Below are positions 54,890 to 64,000 of a stretch of 64,000 nucleotides of DNA, piece by piece. Below the pieces are notes generated by a model. It was not told the origin of the DNA. It saw only the letters and a list, made by a program, of their open reading frames with translations, and did not search any database. The first letter of the stretch is position 1. Every line of letters starts with the position of its first letter. The position numbers and the translations under genes were made by a program. The DNA comes from Prionace glauca (taxonomy: Eukaryota; Chordata; Chondrichthyes; Carcharhiniformes; Carcharhinidae). Where the stretch lies: contig CM075760.1 in NCBI GenBank assembly GCA_037974335.1, positions 35,597,609-35,661,608 of the forward strand, in the 5' to 3' direction.

Positions 54890-55085
54890 TAAGGCCGGAT
54901 TATTTCATGAGGATAGGTTAGAGAGACAAGGTTTATATCCACTGGAATTCAGAATAAGAGTAGGCTACTTGATTGATATGATAAAATACAAAGGGGTCTT
55001 CACAAGGTGGACGTGAAGAGGGTAGTTCCTCTTCTGGGTGAATATAAAACTAGGTATCACTGTTTCAAAATAGGGAATCGTCCAT
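54890..55085 (+). mobile_element. Old LINE fragment
   Basis: Frame reads FHEDRLERQGLYPLEFRIRV then GYLIDMIKYKGVF, the C-terminal RT region of a CR1/L2-like LINE. Confidence 0.5.
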
Positions 55086-55832
55086 TTAAAATAGCACTGC
55101 ACCAAAGCCTCCACTAATGTGTGTCTGTATTTATAAATACTCACCTGCAGCAATGTCCTTCCTTGGTGTGTCTCTGTATCATTCACTGCTCTCAGGCCGC
55201 ATTCATCTTGGTCCCTCAGTTGGATTGTTTCTGTATCATTCCACTTAAACTCACCCTTGCCTATGTCAATGTCTTTTATATCTCTCTCAAAGTGTATAGG
55301 TGCACTGGGTGATATAGGAAGTGTACAGCTCAGGGAGTAAGGACATACTTGCCTGCATAGCACAGTTGATCAAACGTTTAAACGTGGAGAGTTAGCGAGC
55401 ACTGAGCCGATGCCCTGCTGAGGTCTCATTCAGCCACCTAGTCTTTGAAATTTCTTAAACATTAACCAGAGGGACCAGGCAGTGACAGACTGATCCACTG
55501 AAGGATTTCTAAAACAGCTCCATGGCTAAACGTCTCAGATGTTTCAGCATTGAATACAGGAAGCCATTGAGCTGATGCACAGACTGGGCCACACTCACCT
55601 GCATAGGAACATTGCTCAGTTTTTAACAGGAACTATGCACAGGGATAGAAAAACACACCTTTCAAGTTATCACCAGTTTACATTTGTATCTTGCTCAGAC
55701 CCTACCTTACACTCACATTCTTTGACCTGCTGCACTATTTTGATCGCTGCTTATTTCTCGGTTCTCAGATTGAACTGTTTTTCGACATACATTTCTCCCC
55801 ACCTGTTCTATCTTGTGTTCACGTGTGTTCGG
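55086..55832. other. Gene-free stretch
   Basis: I recognise nothing here. Confidence 0.45.
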
Positions 55833-56175
55833 GCGGCACGGTAGCACAGTGGTTAGCACTGCTGCTTCACAGCTCCAGGGTCCTGGGTTCGATTCCCGGC
55901 TCGGGTCACTGTCTGTGTGGAGTTTGCACATTCTCCTCGTGTCTGCGTGGGTTTCCTCCGGGTGCTCCGGTTTCCTCCCACAGTCCAAAGATGTGCGGGT
56001 TAGGTTCATTGGCTATGCTAAAATTGCCCCTTAGTGTCCTGGGTTGTGTAGGTTAGAGGGATTAGCAGGTAAATGTGTAGGGATATGGGGATAAGGTCTG
56101 GGTGGGATTGTGTTCGGTGCAGACTCGATGGGCCGAAGGGCCTGTTTCTGCACTGTAGGGTTCTAGGGTTCTATA
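55833..56175 (+). mobile_element. tRNA-derived SINE, best copy
   Basis: Head 'gggcggcacggtagcacagt', A box 'tggttagcactgctgc', B box 'gggttcgattcccggc'; body 'tctgtgtggagtttgcacat', 'tttcctcccacagtccaaag', 'gatgtgcgggttaggttcat'; end 'gatgggccgaagggcctgtt' and a 'ggttctagggttctat' tail. About 340 bases, essentially full length. At least seven other copies are in the window. Confidence 0.92.
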
Positions 56176-56650
56176 CTTCCTCAACCTCATCTTCATCCCT
56201 CTCTTCGTCAGCCGGAGATATCCCCTACCGCCCCGCCCCCTTTTCTATCGTCCCATTCCCGGGTTAAATTTCACAGATCCCGAATCGATGAGCTGCTGTC
56301 AGGCAGCTTTGAAACATTTTTAAATCTGAAAAAGCTTTATTTGGTGAAACTGATCTTCCCAGATAAGCCTGAATTGAAGAAAATAACAATTGGAAACGTA
56401 ACACAAACTCTTTATCTGGTAGCTGCTCTCTCTCTCTTTCTCTCTCTCGCTTTCGCTGATTAACCTTTCAGTCTGATGGGATTCTGCTCTGTGTTGTCTC
56501 AGCCGATCCTGGATTGAATTGGGTGACAGTTTGATCCGAGGTTAATGTGGTTTCCTCGGGGTGTGTGTCTGAGCGGCTGACAGCGCCGCTGCTCAATCTG
56601 ACTGTTACTTTCTCCGATTCTCCACACAAACCCAATGATAGGTGTGAAGC
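56176..56650. other. 3' flank of the V segment at 56.7 kb
   Basis: Contains a CT run (56430-56452). Nothing else recognised. Confidence 0.45.
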
Positions 56651-56689
56651 AGTTTTTGCACGGGGCAGAGACTGATTTCTATCACTGTG
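56651..56689 (-). other. V-segment 23-RSS
   Basis: Consensus heptamer CACAGTG (56689-56683), a 23-base spacer, and nonamer GCAAAAACT (56659-56651), one base from the others. Confidence 0.92.
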
Positions 56690-57258
56690 AGACTGAGAGC
56701 GCAGTAATAGCGGCCAGAGTCAGTCAGCTGCAGGCTCGAGATGGTTAAAATAGTTAATTCAGCCGAGGTCTGGAGTTCAGCAGAGAAACGGGTTCCAAAA
56801 CCTTTCCCTCTGTCTTCTTCTGTATTCCAGGACATTTTCAATATAATGAACTGCAAATCCTTCTGTGGCTGCTGCCTGTACCAATATAAGATGTAGCCGC
56901 TTGCTGTAGTGCTGTAGGTACATCGGATAGTCACCGTTTCACCTTCTCTCCCCTCTAAAGACTGCGGCTGAGAAACAAAATCTCCATCACTCGGATCTGT
57001 AACGTGTTCAAAAAGAAGAAAAAAAATCTAACTGTTAGATGTGCTGCTGAAATAATATTAACACTTTATATTCACCGCGACATAACTGGAGTTATGAAAT
57101 AAAAACAAATGATGGTGGAAATACACAGCAGGGTCAAGAACCACCACTGGGGAGAAGCAGACCTAAAGGTTCAGATCGCGATAACATTTAACCAGATTGG
57201 AGTCATCCTTACTGATAAGAAACAGCCCGAACACAATGCAGACAGTGAGGAACTCCAT
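56690..57258 (-). CDS. TCR V segment, alpha/delta type
   Basis: Leader exon 57258-57213 encodes MEFLTVCIVFGLFLI, ending ATCA|GTAAGG. The V exon is 56996-56690 after a TTACAG acceptor; the intron is 216 bases. The domain reads NPSDGDFVSQPQSLEGREGE, first Cys in TIRCTYST, core LYWYRQQPQKDLQF, GTRFSAELQ, and TDSGRYYCALSL (Arg where Val or Leu is usual before YYC). A 23-spacer signal follows. Its frame is intact. It is oriented against the two plus-strand V segments at 47.7 and 49.9 kb. Confidence 0.9.
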
Positions 57259-57330
57259 GGCGGCTGCAGAGCCCGGGGCTGTGACTAACCTTTAAAACTC
57301 CAAGCTCTGCCGGAACAGAATCTGTTTTTA

Positions 57331-57363
57331 ACGTCACTTTCTGATCTCAATCTTCCCTCCAAT
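57331..57363 (-). promoter_or_regulatory. Putative V promoter elements
   Basis: AGTGACGT (57338-57331), a CRE-like site, and a CCAAT on the + strand (57359-57363) lie about 75-105 bases upstream of the leader ATG. Confidence 0.4.
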
Positions 57364-57519
57364 CAACAATTTGCAATCTACCCGTCATAGATTGAGATAA
57401 GATTTCAATGAGTTTCAGTGATCAGCTGAAGCTCTTTGACCTTCACTATTACATATCTGAGACTCAGTGACTGAGTGGGTACAGTGTGTGGTGAGAGGGA
57501 AGAATCAGCTTCACTGACA

Positions 57520-57600
57520 AGGCCATAAGAGATAGGAGCAGAATTAAACCATTCGGCCCATTCGTGTCCATTCCACCATTCAATCATGGCCGATATGTTT
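57520..57600 (-). mobile_element. LINE 3' tail
   Basis: 'aaggccataagagataggag' and 'ccaccattcaatcatggccg' are an inverted CR1 3' end. Confidence 0.65.
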
Positions 57601-57611
57601 AAAATCCCCGC

Positions 57612-58127
57612 AGAATCAGAGAATCCCTACAGTGCACAAGGAGGCCATCCGGCCCATCTAGTCTGTACCGGCCACAATTCTGAACCGAATACTCCAAGGA
57701 TGTTGATTGGGTTGATTAGCCACGGTAAATTGCTCCTTAATGTCAAGGGGCTTAGAAGGTAAAAGTGTGGGGTTGCGGGGACAGCACAGAACCTGGGTGG
57801 GGTTGTTGTCGGTGCAGGCTCGATGGGTCAAATGTCCTCCTCCTGCACTCTAGGGATTGTATTCTGTGATTCAATCCCACTCAGGCCCATTACTGTAACG
57901 CCACATATTTACCATGCCATCCCCCTGACACTAGGGTCAATTTGTCATGGGCAATCAATCTAACCCGCGTATGGTTGGACTGTGGGAGGAAACAGGAACA
58001 TCCGGAGGAGACCCACACAGACACGGGGAGAACGTGCAGACTCCACACATTCACCCGAGGCTGAAATCGAACCGGGTCCCTGGCGCTATGGGGCAGCAGT
58101 GGTAATCATTGTGCCATAATGCCGCTC
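57612..58127 (-). mobile_element. SINE with a second SINE inside
   Basis: 57612-57690 ('gaatccctacagtgcacaag') and 57880-58127 ('ctgacactagggtcaatttg', 'ggaggagacccacacagaca', 'aatcgaaccgggtcc') are the two ends of one minus-strand SINE. 57690-57870 ('ttgggttgattagccacgg', 'ctcgatgggtcaaatgtcct') is the 3' half of another SINE on the + strand. Confidence 0.75.
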
Positions 58128-58229
58128 CTGTGGGATTTCTCGACCCCAATTTCGTACTCCGACCCCATAATCTTTGGTCCGTTTCCCAAGCAGAAATCCA
58201 TCTATCTCTGACTTAAACATAATGATGTC

Positions 58230-59215
58230 CTCTATTTCTAAGATATTCATGGCTGATTATCTCTTTTTCTACAGTCGTTCCTTATCACTGGAATATACTT
58301 TTGCTGAGCAGTGTGAAAGATCGCTTTGAAAGTCCTCCACTGTTCCTCAATTGTCCCACTATAAAGTTTTTGTTCCCAGTCTACCTTCACCAATTCCTCC
58401 CTCTTCCCTTTGTCGTCTCCTTGTTTGAGCAAAAAAATAGTGGTTTTGGATTTAACCTTCTCATGCTTCATCTGTATTTTAAATTCAACCGTAATGAGAT
58501 CACTTCTTCCAAGAGGATCCCTAACTGCAAGATTATTTACATCTCATCTTTATTCCATCTCATTTACAGGACCAGATCTAGGATAGATTGCTCCCTTGTA
58601 GGTTCCATTGAATACTTTTCAAGGAAGCTATTGCAGATCCAGTCTATGAACGCCTCCTCGTGGCAGCCTTGACTGACCTGGTTTGACCAATTGATATTTA
58701 GATTAAAGTCCCCCATGATAAGTGCTGTACCATTTTTACATGCATCAGTTATTTCTTCGTTTAATACTCGCCCCACTATGATGTCATTATTTGGCAGCGT
58801 ATAGACTACGCCTAGCAATGACCTTTTCTCTTCACTATTTCTAATCTCCACACAAATGGATTCAATCTTTTCTCCATAAAACCCATGTTATTTCTCACTA
58901 CTGCCCTGATATCATTCTTAAAATTCAGGTACAGCACCTCATTTGCCTTTCTGTCGGTCCCTTTGAACAGCCTGAATCCCCTGGATACTTAACTCACAGT
59001 TGTGACCATCCTGCAACCACGCCTCTGTAATGGCCAACAAATCATACTTGTTCGCAATGATTTGCGCTGTCAACTCACTTACCTTGTTTCGAATACTACG
59101 AGCATTCAGATAAAGTGGCTTTATACTAGTTTTTATAGTTTCTTTTTGAATTCTAACACTTCCATTAATAACATCTCCTGAGTTCTCCTTCCTCTTAACC
59201 TTGTTCCTGATTATT
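58230..59215 (-). mobile_element. CR1 LINE, endonuclease part, old
   Basis: Minus-strand pieces keep the AP endonuclease: KRSLLGVVYTLPNND, TALIMGDFNLNINWSN, TREQSILDLVL (58564-58851) and, upstream in broken frames, a YDLLAITEAWLQDGHN-like stretch near 59000. Downstream the piece EEQWRTFKAIFH follows. Several stops and frameshifts. Confidence 0.7.
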
Positions 59216-59650
59216 GACGTAGTTGGATCATTCTCCCCACATTTTGTCCTTTCTCCCTCCTTCTCGGATTCCTTACATAGGTTCCCGTCCTCCTGACTGA
59301 CTGCCCAGTGTTTTCAGGGATTATCCCACGCTCCTTTTTATAATCCAGCTGGAAAATTAACAACCTCATATCCTCTGCCAGCAGTCCCATATCCAAGGAG
59401 TATTGAAAGATTATCGTCAGCAAACCCACTATTTCCACTATTTCTGCCCTCAGTGACCATCATATATCCGACACCAGTGAAGAAATCTTTGACTTGATTG
59501 TGATATAAAATGTTTTGGATTGAAATGTGTTAACTGAACTTGTTTGTTCTGTGACTGTAATTAATGTCAGTCTCCATGGATCCCAAATGTGCCACTGGAG
59601 GGTTTCCCTTTTTCATTAATAAGGGCCTCCTTTCAGAGTGATACCCCATA

Positions 59651-60062
59651 ATGTTAGCAGCAGGATCAACTCTGGTACTGACAAGAGCCAACAGTTCCAG
59701 AAAGAGGGGGAAGTACGATCGGAGTCTGAGAACAAGAGACTGGAATCTTCCAACAGTGTATCAGAATCTGAGAACAAGAGATTGGAAGCTTCCAATAATG
59801 GATCAGAATCTGAGAACAATGGATTGGAATGTTACAACAATGGATCAGAATCTCAGAACAATAGAACGGAATGTTACAACAGTGAATCAGAATCTGAGAA
59901 TAAAAGATTGGAATGTCCCACTAATGGACAGGGGTTTATCCCAGGCACTGTTATATCTTTCTGAATATAGTGATTGGCTGTCCTTTTCACTGCGGATCTA
60001 CTTTATACTTCACATTATTCAAGCAGGTTACTATCCCACCCTGGCTATTGTTGGTGTCCCTG
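59651..60062 (+). CDS. GPR139-like receptor, first exon with repeated N-terminus (partial)
   Basis: From ATG 59651 the frame stays open through a long extracellular-type region into LRIYFILHIIQAGYYPTLAI and VGVP, which is TM1 of a GPR139-like receptor, and ends CCTG|GTAAGT in phase 1, as in the two other receptors here. The region before TM1 consists of five 14-residue repeats of the type NLRTRDWKLPIMDQ (59717-59926); two units contain N-V-T glycosylation sequons. Then GLSQALLYLSEYSDWLSFSL leads to the membrane. The true start codon is not certain. Exon 2 (with the VNLVAIVIL-like join) is not found before 64000; it may lie beyond the window or be lost. Confidence 0.6.
59717..59926 (+). repeat. 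42-base tandem repeat, five units
   Basis: Units begin gagtctgagaacaagag / gaatctgagaacaagag / gaatctgagaacaatgg / gaatctcagaacaatag / gaatctgagaataaaag. Each is exactly 42 bases, keeping the reading frame. They are diverged from each other by roughly 10-25 percent. Confidence 0.93.
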
Positions 60063-60252
60063 GTAAGTATCCCCTATCTCTTATTTATTGGGCAAACTAT
60101 TTAACTTCATGCCTATTCTTGCCGTTTACTTTGTTGAAGATGGAAGCCATTGTTTTCTGTTCCCATCACAAACTCTGTTCCCGGCCCACCTGACTTCACT
60201 GCCACCCCCCAGCCCATATCGGATTTGGGATGAGCCCATACACATGACTTTA

Positions 60253-60585
60253 GGTGGCATGGTGGCAGAGTGGTTAGCAGTGTTGCCTCACAGAGCAGGG
60301 ACCCGGTTTCCATTCCCAGTTTGGATCATTGTCTGTGTGCAGATTGCATGCTCTCCCCGTGTCTGCGTGAGTCTCCTCCAGTTTCGTCCCACATTCCAAG
60401 GATATGCGTGTTAGGTACACCGGCTGTGCAAATTTCTCCCTTACTTTCCCAGGATTCGTAGGTTAGAAGGATTAGCGGGATAGATAAGAGGGGTTACTGG
60501 GATACGGCCTGGGTGGAATTCTGGGTCTGCAGACTCGATGGGCTGAATGGCCTCCTTCTGCACTGTAGGATTTTATGATTTCTAT
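60253..60585 (+). mobile_element. tRNA-derived SINE
   Basis: 'ggtggcatggtggcagagtg', 'gtctgtgtgcagattgcatg', 'cgtcccacattccaagga' and 'gatgggctgaatggcctcct'. It lies in the presumed receptor intron. Confidence 0.8.
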
Positions 60586-60890
60586 CTGTAAGCCTTTTGA
60601 TTTGAAGGGATTTCTGTCCCCATATTCTCTCCATCTCCAATCCAGTTCACAGCCATCTCCACCACAGTAGACATTTCCATCTCTGCATCAGACCAGCTAC
60701 TGAATAAATCCTTGCCTGTATCATAGGTAAATCCCGACTAGATTATTCCACCGTTCACATAGCTCTTGTTACAATGCTGCAAAAACATCACATCATCTGA
60801 AATCCTGTTTCCCATCCCCTAACTTTCACGGTGCTGCATTCACCCATTATCACTGTCCCACATCTGTCCCCGTTCTGGCAGAAGCTCCAT

Positions 60891-61385
60891 TTTACTCGGC
60901 TGATACCGGAGTTGAGGGGATTGAGCTATGAGGAGAGGCTGAATAAACTAGGCTTGTACTCGTTAGAGTTTAGAAGAATGAGGGGAGATCTCATTGAGAC
61001 GTATAGGATGATGAATGGGATGGATAGGATAGAGGTGGAGAGACTGTTCCCGCTCAAAAAAGACAGTAGGACTAGGGGGCACAGCCTCAAGATAAAGGGG
61101 GGGCGGTTTAGAACAGAGTTGAGGAGGAACTTCTTCACTCAAAGGGTGGTGAATCTCTGGAATTCTCTGCCCGTTGAAGTGGTGGAGGCTGCCTCGCTAA
61201 ATATGTTTAAGTAACGGGTTGATGGGTTTTTGATAAGAGAAGGGATTAAGGGTTATGGGGAGAGGGCGGGAAGGTGGAGCTGAGTCACGACAGATCAGCC
61301 ATGATCTTATTGAATGGCGGGGCAGGCTCGAAGGGCCAGATGGCCTACTCCTGCTCCTATTTCTTATGTTCTTATGTTCTTAATC
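60891..61385 (+). mobile_element. Young CR1 3' fragment
   Basis: Starts inside RRFTRLIPELRG and runs through FFTQRVVNLWNSLP to the 'cttatgttcttatgttctta' end. I count about five substitutions against 40490-40990. One of them makes a stop just before the end of the frame. Confidence 0.93.
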
Positions 61386-61674
61386 TTCTCATTATTAAGT
61401 TTGGATCCTTCCATGATCTCACTCCACCAATTAATCCAATTTCCCTGCCCATTTCCCATATCCCTGTAAAAGGTTCCCATTCAGTTACTTATCCAATTCC
61501 CTCTTTAAAGTCAATATGTTTCACTCTCTATCTCTCCCTGCCGATGGAGCCGGATTTATAATACTTAAAACCACAAAACAGTGCGGGGCATGCAGTTATT
61601 TATTGCCTAAAATAGAATCTCTTGGGCAGAAGTTTGAGAACAGGAAACAAGACGCAGGAATAAATGGGCCAAAG

Positions 61675-62850
61675 AATCATAGAATCTACAGCATGGAGAC
61701 AGGCCCTTGGCCCAAACTGCTCCACGTCGACCAAAATGTCCATCTAAGCTAACCCCATTTGCCTGTATTTGGCCCATATCCCTTTAAACATAAGAACATA
61801 AGAATTAGGTGCAGGAGTCGGCCATTTGGCCCCTTGAGCCTGCTCCGCCATTCAATGAGATCACGGCTGATCTTTTCGTGGACTCAGTTCCATTTATCCG
61901 CCCTCTCACCATAATCCTTAATTTCTTTACAGTTCAAAGATTTATCGATCCTCGTCTTAGAAGCATTAAATGAGGTGGCCTCAACTGCTTTCCTGATCGA
62001 GGAATTCTACCTCTCATATCGATATATCTGTCCAAATGCCTTTTAAATTTTGTCAGTGTCCTGCCTCAACCACTTACTCTGGCAGCTCATTCCACATACG
62101 TATCACCCTCTATTTAAAAAAATGTTCCAAAAGTTCCCATTAATTATTACTCCTCTTACGTTAAACCTGTGCCGGTTAGTTCTCGAATCCCCAACCCCGG
62201 GAAAACTTTGAGTGCATTCAACCAATCCATGCCTCTCGCGATTTTATACTCATCTATAAGATCACCTCTCAGTCTCCTATGCGACAAAGAGAGAAGTTCG
62301 AGTTTGTCCAATCTCTCCATATAACTCAGTGTTTTGAGTCCTGGCAACATCCTTGTAAATCTCTTGTGTGCTGTCTCCAGTTTAATAACATTTTTCCTAC
62401 AGCAAGGCGACCAGAACTGAACACAATACTTCAGGTGCGGTCTCACCAACACCCTGTACAAATGCAGCATAACTTCCCAATTTCTATACTCCATGCCCTG
62501 TCTGATGAAGCTCAGCATGCCAAAATCCTTCTTCACTGCCTTATCTACCTTTATACAACAGTGCACCTGAATTCCAGGATTCCTCTGTGCCAAAATATTC
62601 CCGAAGATCCTACCATTTACTATGAAAGTCGAACCTTGATTTGACTTTCCATAATGTAACGCCTCACACTTATCTGTATTGATCCCCATTTGCCATTTCT
62701 CGGTAGACTTCCCCAGATGATCAAAGTCCTGCTGCAATTTTTGATAACGTTCTGCGCTGTCGACAATAGGACCTATTTTATTGTAATTTTCTAATTTTGT
62801 AATGTGACAAGTAGTGCACCACAGGGATCGTCGAAAAGAGGGATCTTGGA
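61675..62850 (-). mobile_element. CR1-like LINE with nested tail
   Basis: Minus-strand ORF2 pieces (62850-62156): STEKWQMGINTDKCEALHYG, GMLSFIRQGMEYRNWEV, YCVQFWSPCCRKNVIKLE, KRFTRMLPGLKTLSY. The 3' part continues to 61675 ('gaatcatagaatctacagc'). A second CR1 tail (61785-61990, 'aacataagaacataagaatt') is inserted within it. Confidence 0.75.
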
Positions 62851-63400
62851 GGTCAGATGTACTGTTCTCTGAAGGTGAAGTCACAGTTAGATAAGGCAAT
62901 GAAGAAGGCTTCTGGCATGCTGGCCTTCATCGGTCAGGGCATTGAGTATAGAAGTTGGGAAGTTATATTACTGTTGCACAGGACATTGGTGAGACCGCGC
63001 CTGGAGTATTCTGCTCGCCTTGCTATCGGAAGAATGTTATTAAACTGGAAACAGTGCAGAAGATATTTACAAGGGTGTTGCCAGAACTCAAAGAACTGAG
63101 TTATAGGGAAAGACTGGACAGGAGACTGGCAGGAGACTGAGGGGTGATCTTGTAGAGGTGTATGCGATCATGACAGCCATGGATAGGGTAAATGCGCTTA
63201 ATGTTTTTCCTAGGGATCAGTGCTGGAGCCTCGACTTTTTGCAATTTATATGAATGACTTGGATGAAGGGAATGAAGGTACGGTTGCTAAATTTGCTGAC
63301 AACAATAGAGAGGAATTAAATTGTGAAGTGGATGTGAGGAGGCGACAAATTGAAGTAGATAGGTTAAATGAGTGGGAAAACTGTGGAAATTGGAACCAAA
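62850..63400 (+). mobile_element. Rearranged LINE fragments, opposite strand
   Basis: 62857-63140 reads LDKAMKKASGMLAFIGQGIE and on to a C-terminal RT region; 63210-63380 reads RLFAIYMNDLDEGNEGTVAK then FADN, an earlier RT part (FADD block). The order is reversed, so these are two pieces, not one element. Confidence 0.6.
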
Positions 63401-63600
63401 AAACAAAATGCTGGAAAATCTCAGCAGGTCTGGCTGTATCTGTAAGAAGAGAAAACAACTGATGTTTCATGGCCAGATAACCCTTTGGACGCAAAACATC
63501 AGCTCTATTCGGTTCCGATAAATGCTGCCAGACTTGTTGAGATTTTTCAGCATTTTCTCTTTTGATTTCAGATTCCAGCATCCGCCGTAATTTATTTACT
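63395..63600 (+). repeat. Dispersed repeat
   Basis: 'aaaatgctggaaaatctcag' start and a 'cagacttgttgagatttttc' inverted second part: two copies of the 300-440 family facing each other. Confidence 0.5.
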
Positions 63601-64000
63601 GCCCTCAACAACTGATGAGAAATATTCATTTAGGATCTCACTCATCTTTCGTGGATCTGCACATAGATGACCTTGTTGATCCTTAACTGAGCCTATTCTC
63701 TCCCTTATTACTCTTTTATTCTTTATGTATTTGTAGAAGCGCTTTGGATTCTCCTTTGCCTCATCTGCCAAAACAATTTCATGTTCCCTTTTTTCCCTCC
63801 TGATTTCTCTCTTAACACCAGTCCTAAACCCCCTATAATCTTCAAGAGATTCACTTGATCCCAGCTGTCTATGTACGTCAAATGCCTCTTTCTCTTCTTG
63901 ACCAGGGCCTCAATATCTCGACTCATCCAGGGTTCCCTGCTTCTGCCAGGCTTGCTCTTCACTCTAAGAGGAATGTATTTACCCTGAACCCTGATTAACA
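63600..64000 (-). mobile_element. CR1 LINE linker region (runs out of window)
   Basis: The minus strand reads GRSREPWMSRDIEALVKKRK and further worn 'RREHEIVLADEAKENPKRFY'-like sequence, the region between endonuclease and RT. It continues past 64000. Confidence 0.65.

Noticed and set aside
59638-59964. Alternative frame through the 42-base repeat (ESENKRLE units)
   Set aside because: It ends before TM1. The frame starting at 59651 runs into the receptor and a correct donor, so I preferred that one.

Overview
The window looks like nuclear DNA of a cartilaginous fish (shark or ray). The grounds are: T-cell receptor alpha/delta-type V segments with 23-spacer recombination signals; a small family of intron-split receptors resembling the GPR139-like family I associate with sharks; very abundant CR1-clade LINEs; and tRNA-derived SINEs of the elasmobranch type. 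No species can be named from sequence alone.

Layout. (1) Positions 1-14000 are a tRNA gene cluster on both strands: Gly(GCC) x2, Ile(TAT, with intron), Arg(ACG) x2, Thr(TGT), Leu(TAG), Val(CAC), Glu(CTC), Asn(GTT), Gln(CTG), plus at least nine decayed copies or fragments. The flanks of same-type copies match each other, so the cluster grew by local duplication of segments 0.3 to 1 kb or longer. A second block of the same material lies at 51640-54040, mostly inverted relative to 1680-2900. (2) 14577-21700 is the wreck of a GPR139-like receptor gene on the minus strand: exon 1 at 21630-21699 and only the start of exon 2 at about 16629-16774, with a CR1 carrying an intact ORF2 (18369-21433) in the intron and another CR1 (14786-16628) at the break. 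(3) 22000-31700 is mostly repeats, with one TCR V segment (27858-28762, minus), an unrecognised open region (27183-27531) and a CR1 ORF1 fossil (29690-30660). (4) 32094-35729 is an intact two-exon GPR139-like receptor. (5) 38109-57258 holds four more TCR V segments, two minus and two plus counting the one at 28 kb separately (38 kb minus, 47.7 kb plus, 49.9 kb plus, 56.7 kb minus), separated by LINEs, SINEs and a CpG-rich promoter-like stretch with seven tandem YY1-type sites (41809-42032). (6) 58200-64000 is repeat-rich and contains exon 1 of a third GPR139-like receptor (59651-60062), whose extracellular start is built from five 42-base repeats; its exon 2 is not in the window.

The V segments have no D, J or C partner here. 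They look like a distal, mixed-orientation part of a TRA/TRD V array, each with leader exon, short intron, V exon, a 23-spacer signal, and upstream CRE-like and CCAAT-like motifs. Segments with opposite orientation would join by inversion rather than deletion. Nothing in the window looks bacterial, and I saw no CRISPR array and no virus-like element that I could support.
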